NCBI GenBank assembly: GCA_041686695.1
Contig: JAWLDJ010000115.1
Coordinates: 1-7,078, forward strand
Direction of reading: 5' to 3'
From: T1Sed10-7 sp041686695
GTDB lineage: Bacteria > Actinomycetota > Nitriliruptoria > Nitriliruptorales > Nitriliruptoraceae
Length of the DNA stretch: 7,078 bases
Of this stretch, positions 1 through 6,780 are shown piece after piece. Under the pieces are notes generated by a model. The model had not been told where the DNA came from. It ran no database searches and worked only from the letters and a program-made list of their open reading frames with translations. Position numbers and translations under genes: made by a program. Each line of letters opens with the position of its first letter. Positions within the stretch are counted from its first letter, which is position 1.

Positions 1-2577
1 GATCGCCCGGTCGGTCGTGACGTCGAGGTCCAACGGATCGTCGACGTCGTGCGGCAGCAGGGCGCGTGCTACCTGCAGGGAGCGGCCGGCATCGGGAAGT
101 CGTTGGTCCTGGCCCAGGTCGCACGGCAGCTCGCGTCCGCCGGGGCGGACGTGATCTCGTGCAGTGGCAGCGAGGCGACCGCGGTCATCCCGCTGGCACC
201 GTTGCTCAAGCTGTGTCCACCGGGCGTGGAGGACGCCGGGAGAGCGATCATGGCCGAGCTGTACCGACGGTCACGGGGCAACCGCACCGTCGTACTGGTC
301 GACGACGCGCACCTGCTCGACGCCGCCACGGCCGCGGTCGTGCGCCAGATGGCGTCCGCTCCGGCCGTCGGTGCCGTCGTCGCGGTGCGTGGCGGCGAGG
401 TGGTACCGGCATCGGTCGATGCCATCCGGCGCGACGGCCACGCGGCGGTGCTGGAGCTCTCCGAGCTCGACCGTGCGTCGAGCTACCGGCTGGTGGAGCT
501 GTTGCTCGGCCCGACCGAGGACGACACGCTGGCGTGGATCCACACGCGGACGCGGGGCCATCCCCTGTACCTGCGGGAGCTGCTGGTGGCAGGGCAGCAG
601 ACGGGGGCGCTCCAGCGGCACGACGGGCGGTGGCGGCACGACTCCGACGCCCCGGTGTGGACGGCTCGCCTCCATGCGCTCGTGGCCACTCGCTTGCGTG
701 GGCTGTCGCCCGATGAGCGGCAGGTGATGGAGCTGGTGGCGGTCGGAGGGACGGTGCCCTTCGGAGCTCTGCGCGGGATCGTCGACCTCGATGTGCTGGT
801 CGAGCTCGCGAGGCGCCGACTGCTGGCCGTCGACGCGACGAAGGTCGAGATGGACCACCCCATCATCGCCGAGACCCTGCTCGCGACGATGCGTGCCGAC
901 CGGGTCGCGTCGGCCCGCCTGCGCCTCGCTGCGGCGCTCGAAGGCCACCCGGACGACCGCGACCCGGTCATGATCGCGCAGCTACGGCTCGATGCCGGCC
1001 ATCCCGCCGACCCGGAGCTCCTCGTCGAGGCGCTCGATGCCGCGCTCGCCTCCCGGCTCCCACAGGTCGCCGAACGCTTCGCCCGGCTGGCCTGTCAGAT
1101 CCTCCCGGGGCCGTCGACGCGCATGCGGCTGGTCGAGTCACTGGCCATGCAGGGCCGGTGGGAGGAGGCAGAAGAACAGTTCGAGCTCTTGACCGAAGAG
1201 GGGGACGGGGAGGCGATCGTCGGACATCTCGAGCGGTGGGTGGCGGTCAACTTCTGGTATCGCGACGACCTCTCCACGACCCAGCAGGTCGCGGTCGAGG
1301 CGCAGGCACGGATCGGCGACCTCGGCACGGACGCCTGGCATGCCGTCCTCCTGCGGATCGGGATCTTCTCGGACAACCTCGACGCATCGATCGCGGACCA
1401 CGACCGGTGGCTGACGGACCGTCGAATCAGTCCCCGGCTACGCGACATCGCGCTGGTCGATGTCGCCGCCTGTGCCTCACACTCAGGGGCCTTCCACCGC
1501 ATCCGCGAGATCGCCACCGAGTTCGACGATGGTGCCGACGGGGCCGATCCGGTGAACCAGCCGTGGCTCCGCGGCGTTGAACTGGTCGTGGCTGGATGGA
1601 CCGAGGGGCTGTCGGCAGTCTCCGGGGAGCTCGACGCGTTCGTCAGCGAGGTGGCGGCGGCCGCCGACCCCGACATGGAGGTCATAGGCCACGTCCACGC
1701 CGGCATGGCCCTCAACGACCTGACCTGCCATGCCCAGGCGGTCCGGCATCTCATGGAGGTGGTGGAGCTGAGTCGGTACGCCCGCTATCGACGCCACATC
1801 CCCCTGACCCTCGCCGAGCTGGCCCGCGCGCTGGTGTTCACCCGGCGAGACCTCGGCGAGGCCCGGGGCTGGCTCGACCGCGCCGCAGCGCTCCCTGCCG
1901 ATGGGCGGTGGGTGTCGGAGCCGGTGGTCCGGCTGGTCGAGGGCATCTTCGAGCACGCCGCCGGACGCGACCCGTGGGCCACGTTCGACCGCGGCCTGGA
2001 CCATGCCCGGCGGCGGTCGGCACGGATCCACGAGGTGATGCTCCTGCGCCAGATGGCGCACTACGGGCGAGCCGCACAGGTGGCGGAGCGGCTGGAGGAA
2101 CTCGCCGACATGATGGGTGGTGGCCTGGTCGACCTCATGGCGCGGGAAGCGGGAGCCCTGGCCGCCGGTGACGCCGATGTGCTCGACGAGGTCGCCGCAG
2201 ACGCCGAGGCGTTCGGGGCGATCGGGATCGCGGCGGACGCGGCCACGCAGGCCGCCCGACGCCATGCCGAGACCGGCCGGGTCGGGTCGGCGTTCGCATC
2301 CGTGTACCGCAGCGACGCGGCACTACGGCGCGCACCCGGCCAGCGGTCGCTGGTACGCGACGAGGTGGAGCCGATCCTCTCGTCACGGGAACGGCAGGTC
2401 GTCGACGCCGTTCTCGACGGCGCCTCCAACCGGGAGGTCGCCGACCGGCTGTACATCTCCCACCGCACGGTGGAGAGCCACCTGCGGCGCATCTACCGCC
2501 GTCTCGGCGTGTCGGGGCGGGACGAGCTCACGATGCTGCTGGGCGCGGCTGGGTCAGGGGCCGCCGGCACGACCTGA
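1..2577 (+). CDS. LAL-type LuxR family transcriptional regulator with ATPase domain (5' end outside window)
   Basis: Cytoplasmic DNA-binding regulator of the large ATP-binding LuxR (LAL/MalT-like) class. The frame is open from base 1, and bases 1-48 encode the usual domain-opening motif (VGRDVE), so the GTG at 49 is internal and the true start is probably only a few codons upstream. The Walker A motif GAAGIGKS is at 79-102 and Walker B VVLVDDAHLLD at 289-321. Next comes a long helical region (about 900-2350) resembling TPR-like sensor repeats. The LuxR helix-turn-helix is at about 2374-2540 (LSSRERQVV, NREVADRLYISHRTVESHL, RRLGVS). LALs are thought to bind ATP and an inducer and then activate transcription; the ligand here is unknown. 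The visible part is 858 codons, typical for the class. It converges on the ABC/patatin operon and may regulate it, but only proximity suggests this. Confidence 0.93.
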   Translation, partial: DRPVGRDVEVQRIVDVVRQQGACYLQGAAGIGKSLVLAQVARQLASAGADVISCSGSEATAVIPLAPLLKLCPPGVEDAGRAIMAELYRRSRGNRTVVLVDDAHLLDAATAAVVRQMASAPAVGAVVAVRGGEVVPASVDAIRRDGHAAVLELSELDRASSYRLVELLLGPTEDDTLAWIHTRTRGHPLYLRELLVAGQQTGALQRHDGRWRHDSDAPVWTARLHALVATRLRGLSPDERQVMELVAVGGTVPFGALRGIVDLDVLVELARRRLLAVDATKVEMDHPIIAETLLATMRADRVASARLRLAAALEGHPDDRDPVMIAQLRLDAGHPADPELLVEALDAALASRLPQVAERFARLACQILPGPSTRMRLVESLAMQGRWEEAEEQFELLTEEGDGEAIVGHLERWVAVNFWYRDDLSTTQQVAVEAQARIGDLGTDAWHAVLLRIGIFSDNLDASIADHDRWLTDRRISPRLRDIALVDVAACASHSGAFHRIREIATEFDDGADGADPVNQPWLRGVELVVAGWTEGLSAVSGELDAFVSEVAAAADPDMEVIGHVHAGMALNDLTCHAQAVRHLMEVVELSRYARYRRHIPLTLAELARALVFTRRDLGEARGWLDRAAALPADGRWVSEPVVRLVEGIFEHAAGRDPWATFDRGLDHARRRSARIHEVMLLRQMAHYGRAAQVAERLEELADMMGGGLVDLMAREAGALAAGDADVLDEVAADAEAFGAIGIAADAATQAARRHAETGRVGSAFASVYRSDAALRRAPGQRSLVRDEVEPILSSRERQVVDAVLDGASNREVADRLYISHRTVESHLRRIYRRLGVSGRDELTMLLGAAGSGAAGTT

Positions 2578-2586
2578 GCGTGCCGG
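2564..2586. terminator. Putative bidirectional terminator hairpin between convergent genes
   Basis: A perfect 8-bp inverted repeat, CCGGCACG (2564-2571) and CGTGCCGG (2579-2586), flanks a 7-nt loop. The loop contains the stop codon of the LuxR gene (2575-2577). The stop of the opposing ABC gene (2587-2589) directly abuts the right arm. A GC-rich hairpin at the meeting point of two convergent genes fits a shared terminator. There is no T-run on either side, so it would be a T-less hairpin, often proposed in high-GC actinobacteria, or only a transcript-end stabiliser. Confidence 0.55.
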
Positions 2587-3603
2587 TCAGTGCCAGGACC
2601 GCAGCCGTTTGAACTCCCCGACACTGTGTGCCGCCAGTGTGACGGACGTCTTGGCACGAGCGGTCGCCCATCGTGGCTGGCCGAGGATCGGCCCGAGCTC
2701 ACCGAAGTGCTGGCCCGGTGCCAGCGTCGTGACCTGGAGCTCGACGCCCGCGCGGGTCGGCGCGATCAGCTCGACCTCGCCCTGCTCGATCACGTAGACG
2801 TGCTCACCCCAGTCACCGCGGGAGAAGATCGTCTCACCCTGCTCGTAGCGCACCTGCTGCGCGGTCACCGCGTGCTCCGGACCGGTGCCATGCATCCGGA
2901 CGACCTCGTCGGCGATCGGGAGCAGGCGGGGATCGTGACTGGAGACCACGACCACGCGGCCGTCGGTCCGCAGCGTGGCCAGCAGATCGATGATCCGGTC
3001 GGTCTGCACCTGGTCGAGGTTGGCCGTCGGTTCGTCGGCCAGCAGGAGCGCGGGGTCGTGAGCGAGCCCCCGCGCGATCGCCACGCGTTGCTGCTCTCCG
3101 CCGGACAGGGCCGCAGGACGTCGGCCGGCGTGCCCGTCGAGGCCCACACGAGCGGCCAGCTCACCGGCGCGCCCCATCGCCTCGCCGCGTCGCCAGCCGG
3201 CCAGCAACAGCGGCGCGGCGATGTTCTCGCGGGCGGTCAACGACGGCAGCAGGTTGAAGCTCTGGAAGACGAACCCGACCGTGTGCTGTCGGTACCGGTC
3301 GAGCGCCCGACGGTCCAGCGCGGTCACCTCGGTCGTTGCGAGCATGATCGTGCCTGCGGTGGGCGTGAGCAGGCCGCCGAGCACGGACAGGAGCGTGGTC
3401 TTGCCCGACCCTGACGGCCCGAGGAGCAGCACGATCTCGCCGCTGTCGACCTCGAAGCTCAGACCGTCGAGCGGCCGGACCGTCCGCTCGCCACTGTGGT
3501 ACTCCACGACGAGGTCGGTGACGGTCAGACCAGGCGCAGGCGCGCTCGGCGCGGGCGCACTCGGCCCGGTCACGCCGGACGAGGTCGTCTCGGACGAGGT
3601 CAT
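2587..3603 (-). CDS. MacB/LolD/DevA-type ABC transporter ATPase with C-terminal cyclic-nucleotide-binding domain
   Basis: ATP-hydrolysing subunit of an ABC exporter, 338 aa, expected on the cytoplasmic face of the membrane with the upstream FtsX-like permease as partner. After a Pro/Ala-rich leader (residues 1-25) the ABC motifs are all present: Walker A GPSGSGKT (62-69), Q-loop FQSFNLLP (Q114), signature LSGGEQQRVAIARG (166-179), Walker B LLLADEPTANLD (186-197) and H-loop SSHDP (H223). The usual ATPase of this family ends near residue 235. Here about 100 more residues form a CRP-type cNMP domain (about 248-335), with EQGETIFSRGDWGEHVYVIEQ and a phosphate-cassette-like FGELGPILGQPRWATARA. The start is the ATG at 3603, which overlaps the permease TGA as ATGA. 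The frame stays open upstream to 3939, but that stretch is antisense-like Arg/Pro/His-rich noise inside the permease gene. The ligand is unknown. Confidence 0.93.
   Translation of the reverse strand: MTSSETTSSGVTGPSAPAPSAPAPGLTVTDLVVEYHSGERTVRPLDGLSFEVDSGEIVLLLGPSGSGKTTLLSVLGGLLTPTAGTIMLATTEVTALDRRALDRYRQHTVGFVFQSFNLLPSLTARENIAAPLLLAGWRRGEAMGRAGELAARVGLDGHAGRRPAALSGGEQQRVAIARGLAHDPALLLADEPTANLDQVQTDRIIDLLATLRTDGRVVVVSSHDPRLLPIADEVVRMHGTGPEHAVTAQQVRYEQGETIFSRGDWGEHVYVIEQGEVELIAPTRAGVELQVTTLAPGQHFGELGPILGQPRWATARAKTSVTLAAHSVGEFKRLRSWH
3533..3562 (-). repeat. 15-bp tandem duplication encoding a Pro/Ala linker
   Basis: Two adjacent 15-bp units, GGCGCAGGCGCGCTC and GGCGCGGGCGCACTC on the + strand, differ at two positions. 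On the - strand they encode SAPAPSAPAP near the N-terminus of the ABC ATPase, ahead of its first conserved strand. This looks like a flexible leader that grew by tandem duplication, and its length may vary between strains. Confidence 0.6.
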
Positions 3604-4643
3604 GTCGGACCTCCGAAGGCGAGCACGGGGTCTGTCGAGCGGACGCGGGCGCTGCCAGCGCGCGTCGCGACGAGCGCCACCCCCATCGCGACCAGCGGGA
3701 CCTGCCAGTACGCGCTCGGCGGCACGCGGACGGTCAGCGGGAACCACGGGGCGATCAGCGACTGCAGCAGCGTGGCGACGGCGACCGCGGCCGTCGTGAT
3801 CGTGAGGGCCTGCAGGGCGAGGCTGCTGAGCAGCTGTCGGTTGGTGCCTCCCAACGCCTTGAGGACGGCGAAGTCCCGCTGGCGCTCGAGCACCGTGAGG
3901 TACAGGACGCCGCCGACGATGGTGGCGGCCATGAACCACAGCAGGCCACGGATGAGATCGATCGAGGCCACGGCGCTCTCGAGCGGTCCGAGCGCGTCGG
4001 CTGCGACCTCGTCCGCACTGGCCACGGCCAACCCGTCGGGCACCTGCAGCCGGGGGTCGACCGAGACGAGTGCGCTCACGACCTGCGCCCCACCGAACAA
4101 CGCCCCGCGAGCATCAGCGATGGGCATGAAGACGACCGGGAGCCCGGCCAGGAGCGTCGTGTCCGCCGACGATCCGGCGACGGTGAACGGTCGATCGCCG
4201 ACCCGGACCTGGTCGCCCACCGCCACGCCGCTGCTGCGGTCGACGACAAGCTCCCCGGCACCGCGAACCGATCCGCCTGCCACCACCGGTGGGGTCCCGA
4301 GCCCACCGACGGGATGGCCGACGACGAGTGCCTCCTGGGACCGTCCGTCGTCGCTGAGCGTGGCCCGCGCCACGACCAGTGGCGTCAGCGCCGGGCCGGA
4401 GGACACGGCCTCGACCTGTTCGTCGGACAACGTCGCGGACGAAGTGAAGGGGCCCGAGCTGCCGGCGGGGAGCACCCAGGTCTCGGCCCCGATCGCGGCG
4501 ACGGTGAGGTAGGGCTCCTGGTTGAACTGTTCCACCAGCCCGTCCATCAGGTACAGCAGGGTGAACACGATCGACATCGCCACGCCGACCACCAGATAGC
4601 GCCTCGCGCGGTAGACCATGTCACGCAGCGTCATGAGCGCCAT
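3600..4643 (-). CDS. FtsX/DevC-like ABC transporter permease
   Basis: Integral-membrane subunit of a MacB/DevC-type ABC system, 347 aa. The topology is that of the FtsX superfamily. The first membrane helix is at about residues 16-36 (YLVVGVAMSIVFTLLYLMDG), followed by a large extracytoplasmic domain (about 37-225). Three more helices lie at about 230-252, 273-298 and 312-330. The loop after helix 2, ERQRDFAVLKALGGTNRQLL (253-272), is the family hallmark that contacts the ATPase. The C-terminal STDPVLAFGG resembles the usual DPxxAL ending. Start choice: the ATG at 4643 has GGAGG at 4650-4654, 6 nt upstream; the ATG at 4634 is an alternative. The start lies inside the patatin gene (23-nt overlap), and the stop overlaps the ATPase start as ATGA, so all three are probably translationally coupled. 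No membrane-fusion partner (MacA/DevB) is seen. The substrate is unknown; lipids or peptides are possible. Confidence 0.92.
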   Translation of the reverse strand: MALMTLRDMVYRARRYLVVGVAMSIVFTLLYLMDGLVEQFNQEPYLTVAAIGAETWVLPAGSSGPFTSSATLSDEQVEAVSSGPALTPLVVARATLSDDGRSQEALVVGHPVGGLGTPPVVAGGSVRGAGELVVDRSSGVAVGDQVRVGDRPFTVAGSSADTTLLAGLPVVFMPIADARGALFGGAQVVSALVSVDPRLQVPDGLAVASADEVAADALGPLESAVASIDLIRGLLWFMAATIVGGVLYLTVLERQRDFAVLKALGGTNRQLLSSLALQALTITTAAVAVATLLQSLIAPWFPLTVRVPPSAYWQVPLVAMGVALVATRAGSARVRSTDPVLAFGGPT

Positions 4644-6417
4644 GAGCGTCCTCCCCTCCACCGTGTCCCGTGCTCCGGGACGCGAGCCAGCGCTCGAGGA
4701 CCGGCATGGCCTGGTCGTAGCCCCGCCGCGCGACCGTGCTGACCGCACCGAAATCGAGCATCGACACGCCACGCAGGTCCAGCTGAAGATGGCAATCGGC
4801 CGCTGACCTCGCGGCCCCGTCGCGTCGCTGATCGGACGCGACGGTCAGCGCACGCATGATGGTCGTCGCCAGCTCCGGGTGCGTGCGTCCTTGTCGCACC
4901 CGGCGACGCAGCGCCCGGAGCCCGTCGACCCAGAGTCCGTAGTCCTCGCGGGCCCGCGGGCCCGACGACGGGACCACGTCGACGGCGATGACCTCGCCGG
5001 CCGGGGACAGCTCCCGGAGCACGTCGACCGGCAGGTTGTTGGTCACCCCACCGTCAACGAGGAGGTGGCCCTCGTGGGGCACCGGCGGCATGATCCCGGG
5101 GATCGCACACGAGGCCCGGATGGCGTGCGTGATCGGGCCGCGGTGGTGCACGTGCGGCCGAGCCGTCGTGAGATCGGTCGACACGCACGCGAAGCCACGG
5201 CGCAGGTCCTCGATGTGCCGCTCACCGAAGACCTGCACCGTCGCGGCAGCGATGCGTCGCCCCGACGTCAACGCCACCACCGGCACGGTGTAGTCGAGGA
5301 CCCTCGCGAACAGGCGCTGGATCAGCGGCTCGAGCTGATCCGGGGCGATCCCGTCGGCCATCCCCGCCGCCAGCGGGCTGCCGACCGAGGACCCGACGTA
5401 CACGTCCACCTCGATCCCGAGCTCGTCCAGGGCGCGGTGGACACCCAGGTGCGCGAACCCACGCGCCCCTCCCCCGCTCAACACCAGTCCCCGTGCCCGC
5501 CCGGACAGCACCCGAGCGATCCTGACGACATCGCGGAACGCCTCGTGCTCCGCATGGTGGGCGTACTGACAGCCGGTCGCATCCAGCCGCACCGTCGTCT
5601 CGGCCGGTACGTCACCACCTCGCCAGAGCAGGACCAGATGGCGAGGGATGCTCAGCGGGGCGAAGTCGACGACGCGTCGCACCACCCGATCAGACCCGAC
5701 ATCCCCATCCGCCGGCGCGACGACCACCACGCGATCCGCCGCTGCAAGTGCCCGCCTGGCCCAGGCATCCGGCGTTCCGCCCACCTCCAGCACCACCGAC
5801 GCCACCGACCGCTCGATGTCACCGAGGAGCCGTGCTACCTCGAGGTCTCCGACTTCGCCCCGCTCGCTCTGCGAGATCCCCGGGCTCGACAACAGCGCGT
5901 CGACCCGCGCCGGCCACAGCGCCTGGACGGCGCCGAGGGTCTCGAGACCCGTCGCCAACCGACTCACCACGTAGCGGAGGTCCAGCTCGGGCGCGACCAC
6001 CACCGCGAGCACGGTGGCCCGCTGGTCGGGCCTGCCGGCCGACCCGCGGATCGTCGGCGGTCCGGCAACGAGCAGTTCCGGCACCGAGACCGCCAGCCGA
6101 TGGAGCTGCGTGACCGGCAACCCGGCGAGCAGGGTGTCGCGTGTCGCGACCACCGTGCTCGCCGGGTCGTCGCCGACCAGTCCCCCTGCCAGCACGTCGT
6201 CGACCGCCGACGGTTGCCGGGGTGAGCCTGCCCGCCGGACACGCAGCCCTCCGAGCACCACCAGCCAGATCCGCGGCGATACCCGATCGGCGGCCGGCAG
6301 CACGTCGCCGCTCGCGAGGCGCTGCCACACCACCGACCCGAGGAGGGCCTGCACGGCGGCGGGGTCGTGGATGTCGTACCGGTCCGCCAATAGCCCGGTC
6401 AGCTGTTGGCGGCACAC
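4621..6417 (-). CDS. NTE-like patatin phospholipase/esterase with degenerate N-terminal cNMP domain
   Basis: Probable serine lipid hydrolase (lysophospholipase/esterase), 598 aa. The layout matches bacterial neuropathy-target-esterase homologues: N-terminal CRP-type cNMP fold (about 1-125), a Rossmann-like middle region (about 133-305, with RRALAAADRVVVVAPAD) and a patatin domain (about 309-580). The catalytic features are complete: oxyanion loop GGGARG (315-320), nucleophile elbow GSSVG with Ser344, and the dyad Asp455 in DGG. The cNMP part keeps the SGDVL and GGLRV strands but lacks a recognisable GE...R phosphate cassette, so it may not bind a nucleotide. The GTG at 6417 is the best standard start, with GGAG 9 nt upstream. 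The frame is open back to a stop at 6499-6501 and homology could extend a little upstream, but no other ATG, GTG or TTG exists there. It is the first gene of the operon and overlaps the permease by 23 nt. No signal peptide is seen, so it is likely cytoplasmic or peripheral to the membrane. Confidence 0.92.
   Translation of the reverse strand: MCRQQLTGLLADRYDIHDPAAVQALLGSVVWQRLASGDVLPAADRVSPRIWLVVLGGLRVRRAGSPRQPSAVDDVLAGGLVGDDPASTVVATRDTLLAGLPVTQLHRLAVSVPELLVAGPPTIRGSAGRPDQRATVLAVVVAPELDLRYVVSRLATGLETLGAVQALWPARVDALLSSPGISQSERGEVGDLEVARLLGDIERSVASVVLEVGGTPDAWARRALAAADRVVVVAPADGDVGSDRVVRRVVDFAPLSIPRHLVLLWRGGDVPAETTVRLDATGCQYAHHAEHEAFRDVVRIARVLSGRARGLVLSGGGARGFAHLGVHRALDELGIEVDVYVGSSVGSPLAAGMADGIAPDQLEPLIQRLFARVLDYTVPVVALTSGRRIAAATVQVFGERHIEDLRRGFACVSTDLTTARPHVHHRGPITHAIRASCAIPGIMPPVPHEGHLLVDGGVTNNLPVDVLRELSPAGEVIAVDVVPSSGPRAREDYGLWVDGLRALRRRVRQGRTHPELATTIMRALTVASDQRRDGAARSAADCHLQLDLRGVSMLDFGAVSTVARRGYDQAMPVLERWLASRSTGHGGGEDAHGAHDAA
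4650..4659 (-). promoter_or_regulatory. Doubled Shine-Dalgarno for the permease gene
   Basis: On the - strand two GGAGG motifs sit back to back (4650-4654 and 4655-4659) inside the last codons of the patatin gene. The nearer one is 6 nt from the ATG at 4643. This spacing decides the permease start in favour of 4643 over the ATG at 4634, and shows that the 23-nt gene overlap is real. Confidence 0.7.
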
Positions 6418-6551
6418 CCGCTCGAACTCCGCGTGCCAGCCGCGGTCGCCAACACCATCCTCGACATCCGTAGCGATGACCGTGTCCCTCCCCGTGCATC
6501 ACGGCCGAACCTAGGGACCAACCCCGGGGCCATCGCTTCCGACACCCTGAT
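6418..6551. other. Leader region upstream of the patatin-ABC operon
   Basis: This stretch lies between the patatin start and the TTGCGTG boxes. On the - strand it holds a strong purine-rich GGGGAGGG (6486-6493), which no standard start codon follows at ribosome distance in the patatin frame. It also holds two perfect palindromes, CCTAGG (6510-6515) and CCCCGGGG (6522-6529). A TAGGTT on the - strand (6508-6513) could serve as a -10 element, but I find no matching -35 box. The operon promoter is expected here; its position is not established. Confidence 0.35.
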
Positions 6552-6601
6552 TTGCGTGCCCACACGTACGCGTTGCGTGGCGCGACGCGACCCTTGCGTG
6601 G
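6552..6601. repeat. Three TTGCGTG direct repeats at 21-bp period (possible operator)
   Basis: TTGCGTG occurs at 6552-6558, 6573-6579 and 6594-6600. The last two copies extend to TTGCGTGG. The start-to-start distance is exactly 21 bp both times, about two helical turns, which places all three on one face of the DNA. On the - strand they read as CACGCAA and lie about 135-185 nt upstream of the patatin start, a normal place for activator or repressor sites. Evenly phased heptamers are known for several actinobacterial regulators such as SARPs (usually 11- or 22-bp spacing). Which protein binds here is unknown. Confidence 0.5.
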
Positions 6602-6660
6602 ATGGGATGCGATCGTCGGTCCCGGTGGCGCACCACCGTCCTCGCCGACAGGCCGGACGG

Positions 6661-6780
6661 TCGAGCGTCGTCAGTGTGCTGACGTACCGATGAGCGTGCC
6701 GTCTCCGATGGTGGTCCCGACGGTGTCTTGCAAGCGGCAGCCGGTGTTGATGAGGACACTGTTGCCGAGGATGCGCTCGA
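6661..6780 (-). other. Inverted segment of the acetyltransferase pseudogene, bounded by a 7-bp inverted repeat
   Basis: The left edge TCGAGCG (6661-6667) and right edge CGCTCGA (6774-6780) are exact inverted copies. Only the - strand of this block encodes the acetyltransferase middle motifs (NSVLINTGC, GDGTLIG), while the flanking right-hand sequence encodes the rest on the + strand. A Glu codon of the reconstructed gene spans the right junction (6661-6662 complement plus 6781). The repeat is too short for a known invertase site; a microhomology-driven rearrangement or an assembly artefact are both possible. Confidence 0.6.
6669..6684. repeat. Short perfect hairpin
   Basis: CGTCAG (6669-6674) and CTGACG (6679-6684) form a 6-bp stem with a TGTG loop, just inside the left border of the inverted segment. 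It may have helped the rearrangement, or it may simply be coding sequence of the old gene; no terminator-like T-run follows. Confidence 0.4.

Noticed and set aside
3604..3939. Upstream extension of the ABC ATPase frame (112 codons)
   Set aside because: It lies wholly inside the permease gene, is Arg/Pro/His-rich like an out-of-frame shadow, and the ATG at 3603 gives a clean ATGA overlap.
3496..4512. Long + strand open frame (338 codons) opposite the permease and ATPase genes
   Set aside because: Ser/Thr/Arg/Pro low-complexity shadow; the - strand carries clear membrane helices and ABC motifs.
4879..6225. Long + strand open frame (448 codons) opposite the patatin gene
   Set aside because: Composition (Arg, His, Pro, Asp rich) is that of an antisense shadow of a high-GC gene; the opposite strand has complete patatin catalytic motifs.
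2587..6417. A CBASS- or Pycsar-like antiphage system, because of the patatin and cNMP domains
   Set aside because: No nucleotide cyclase or CD-NTase is present. The patatin is of the NTE type with its own N-terminal cNMP domain, and an ABC exporter pair is not part of those systems.
6661..6780. A programmed DNA-inversion switch
   Set aside because: The inverted repeats are only 7 bp, no recombinase gene is near, and the gene carries frameshifts, so neither orientation would give a working protein.
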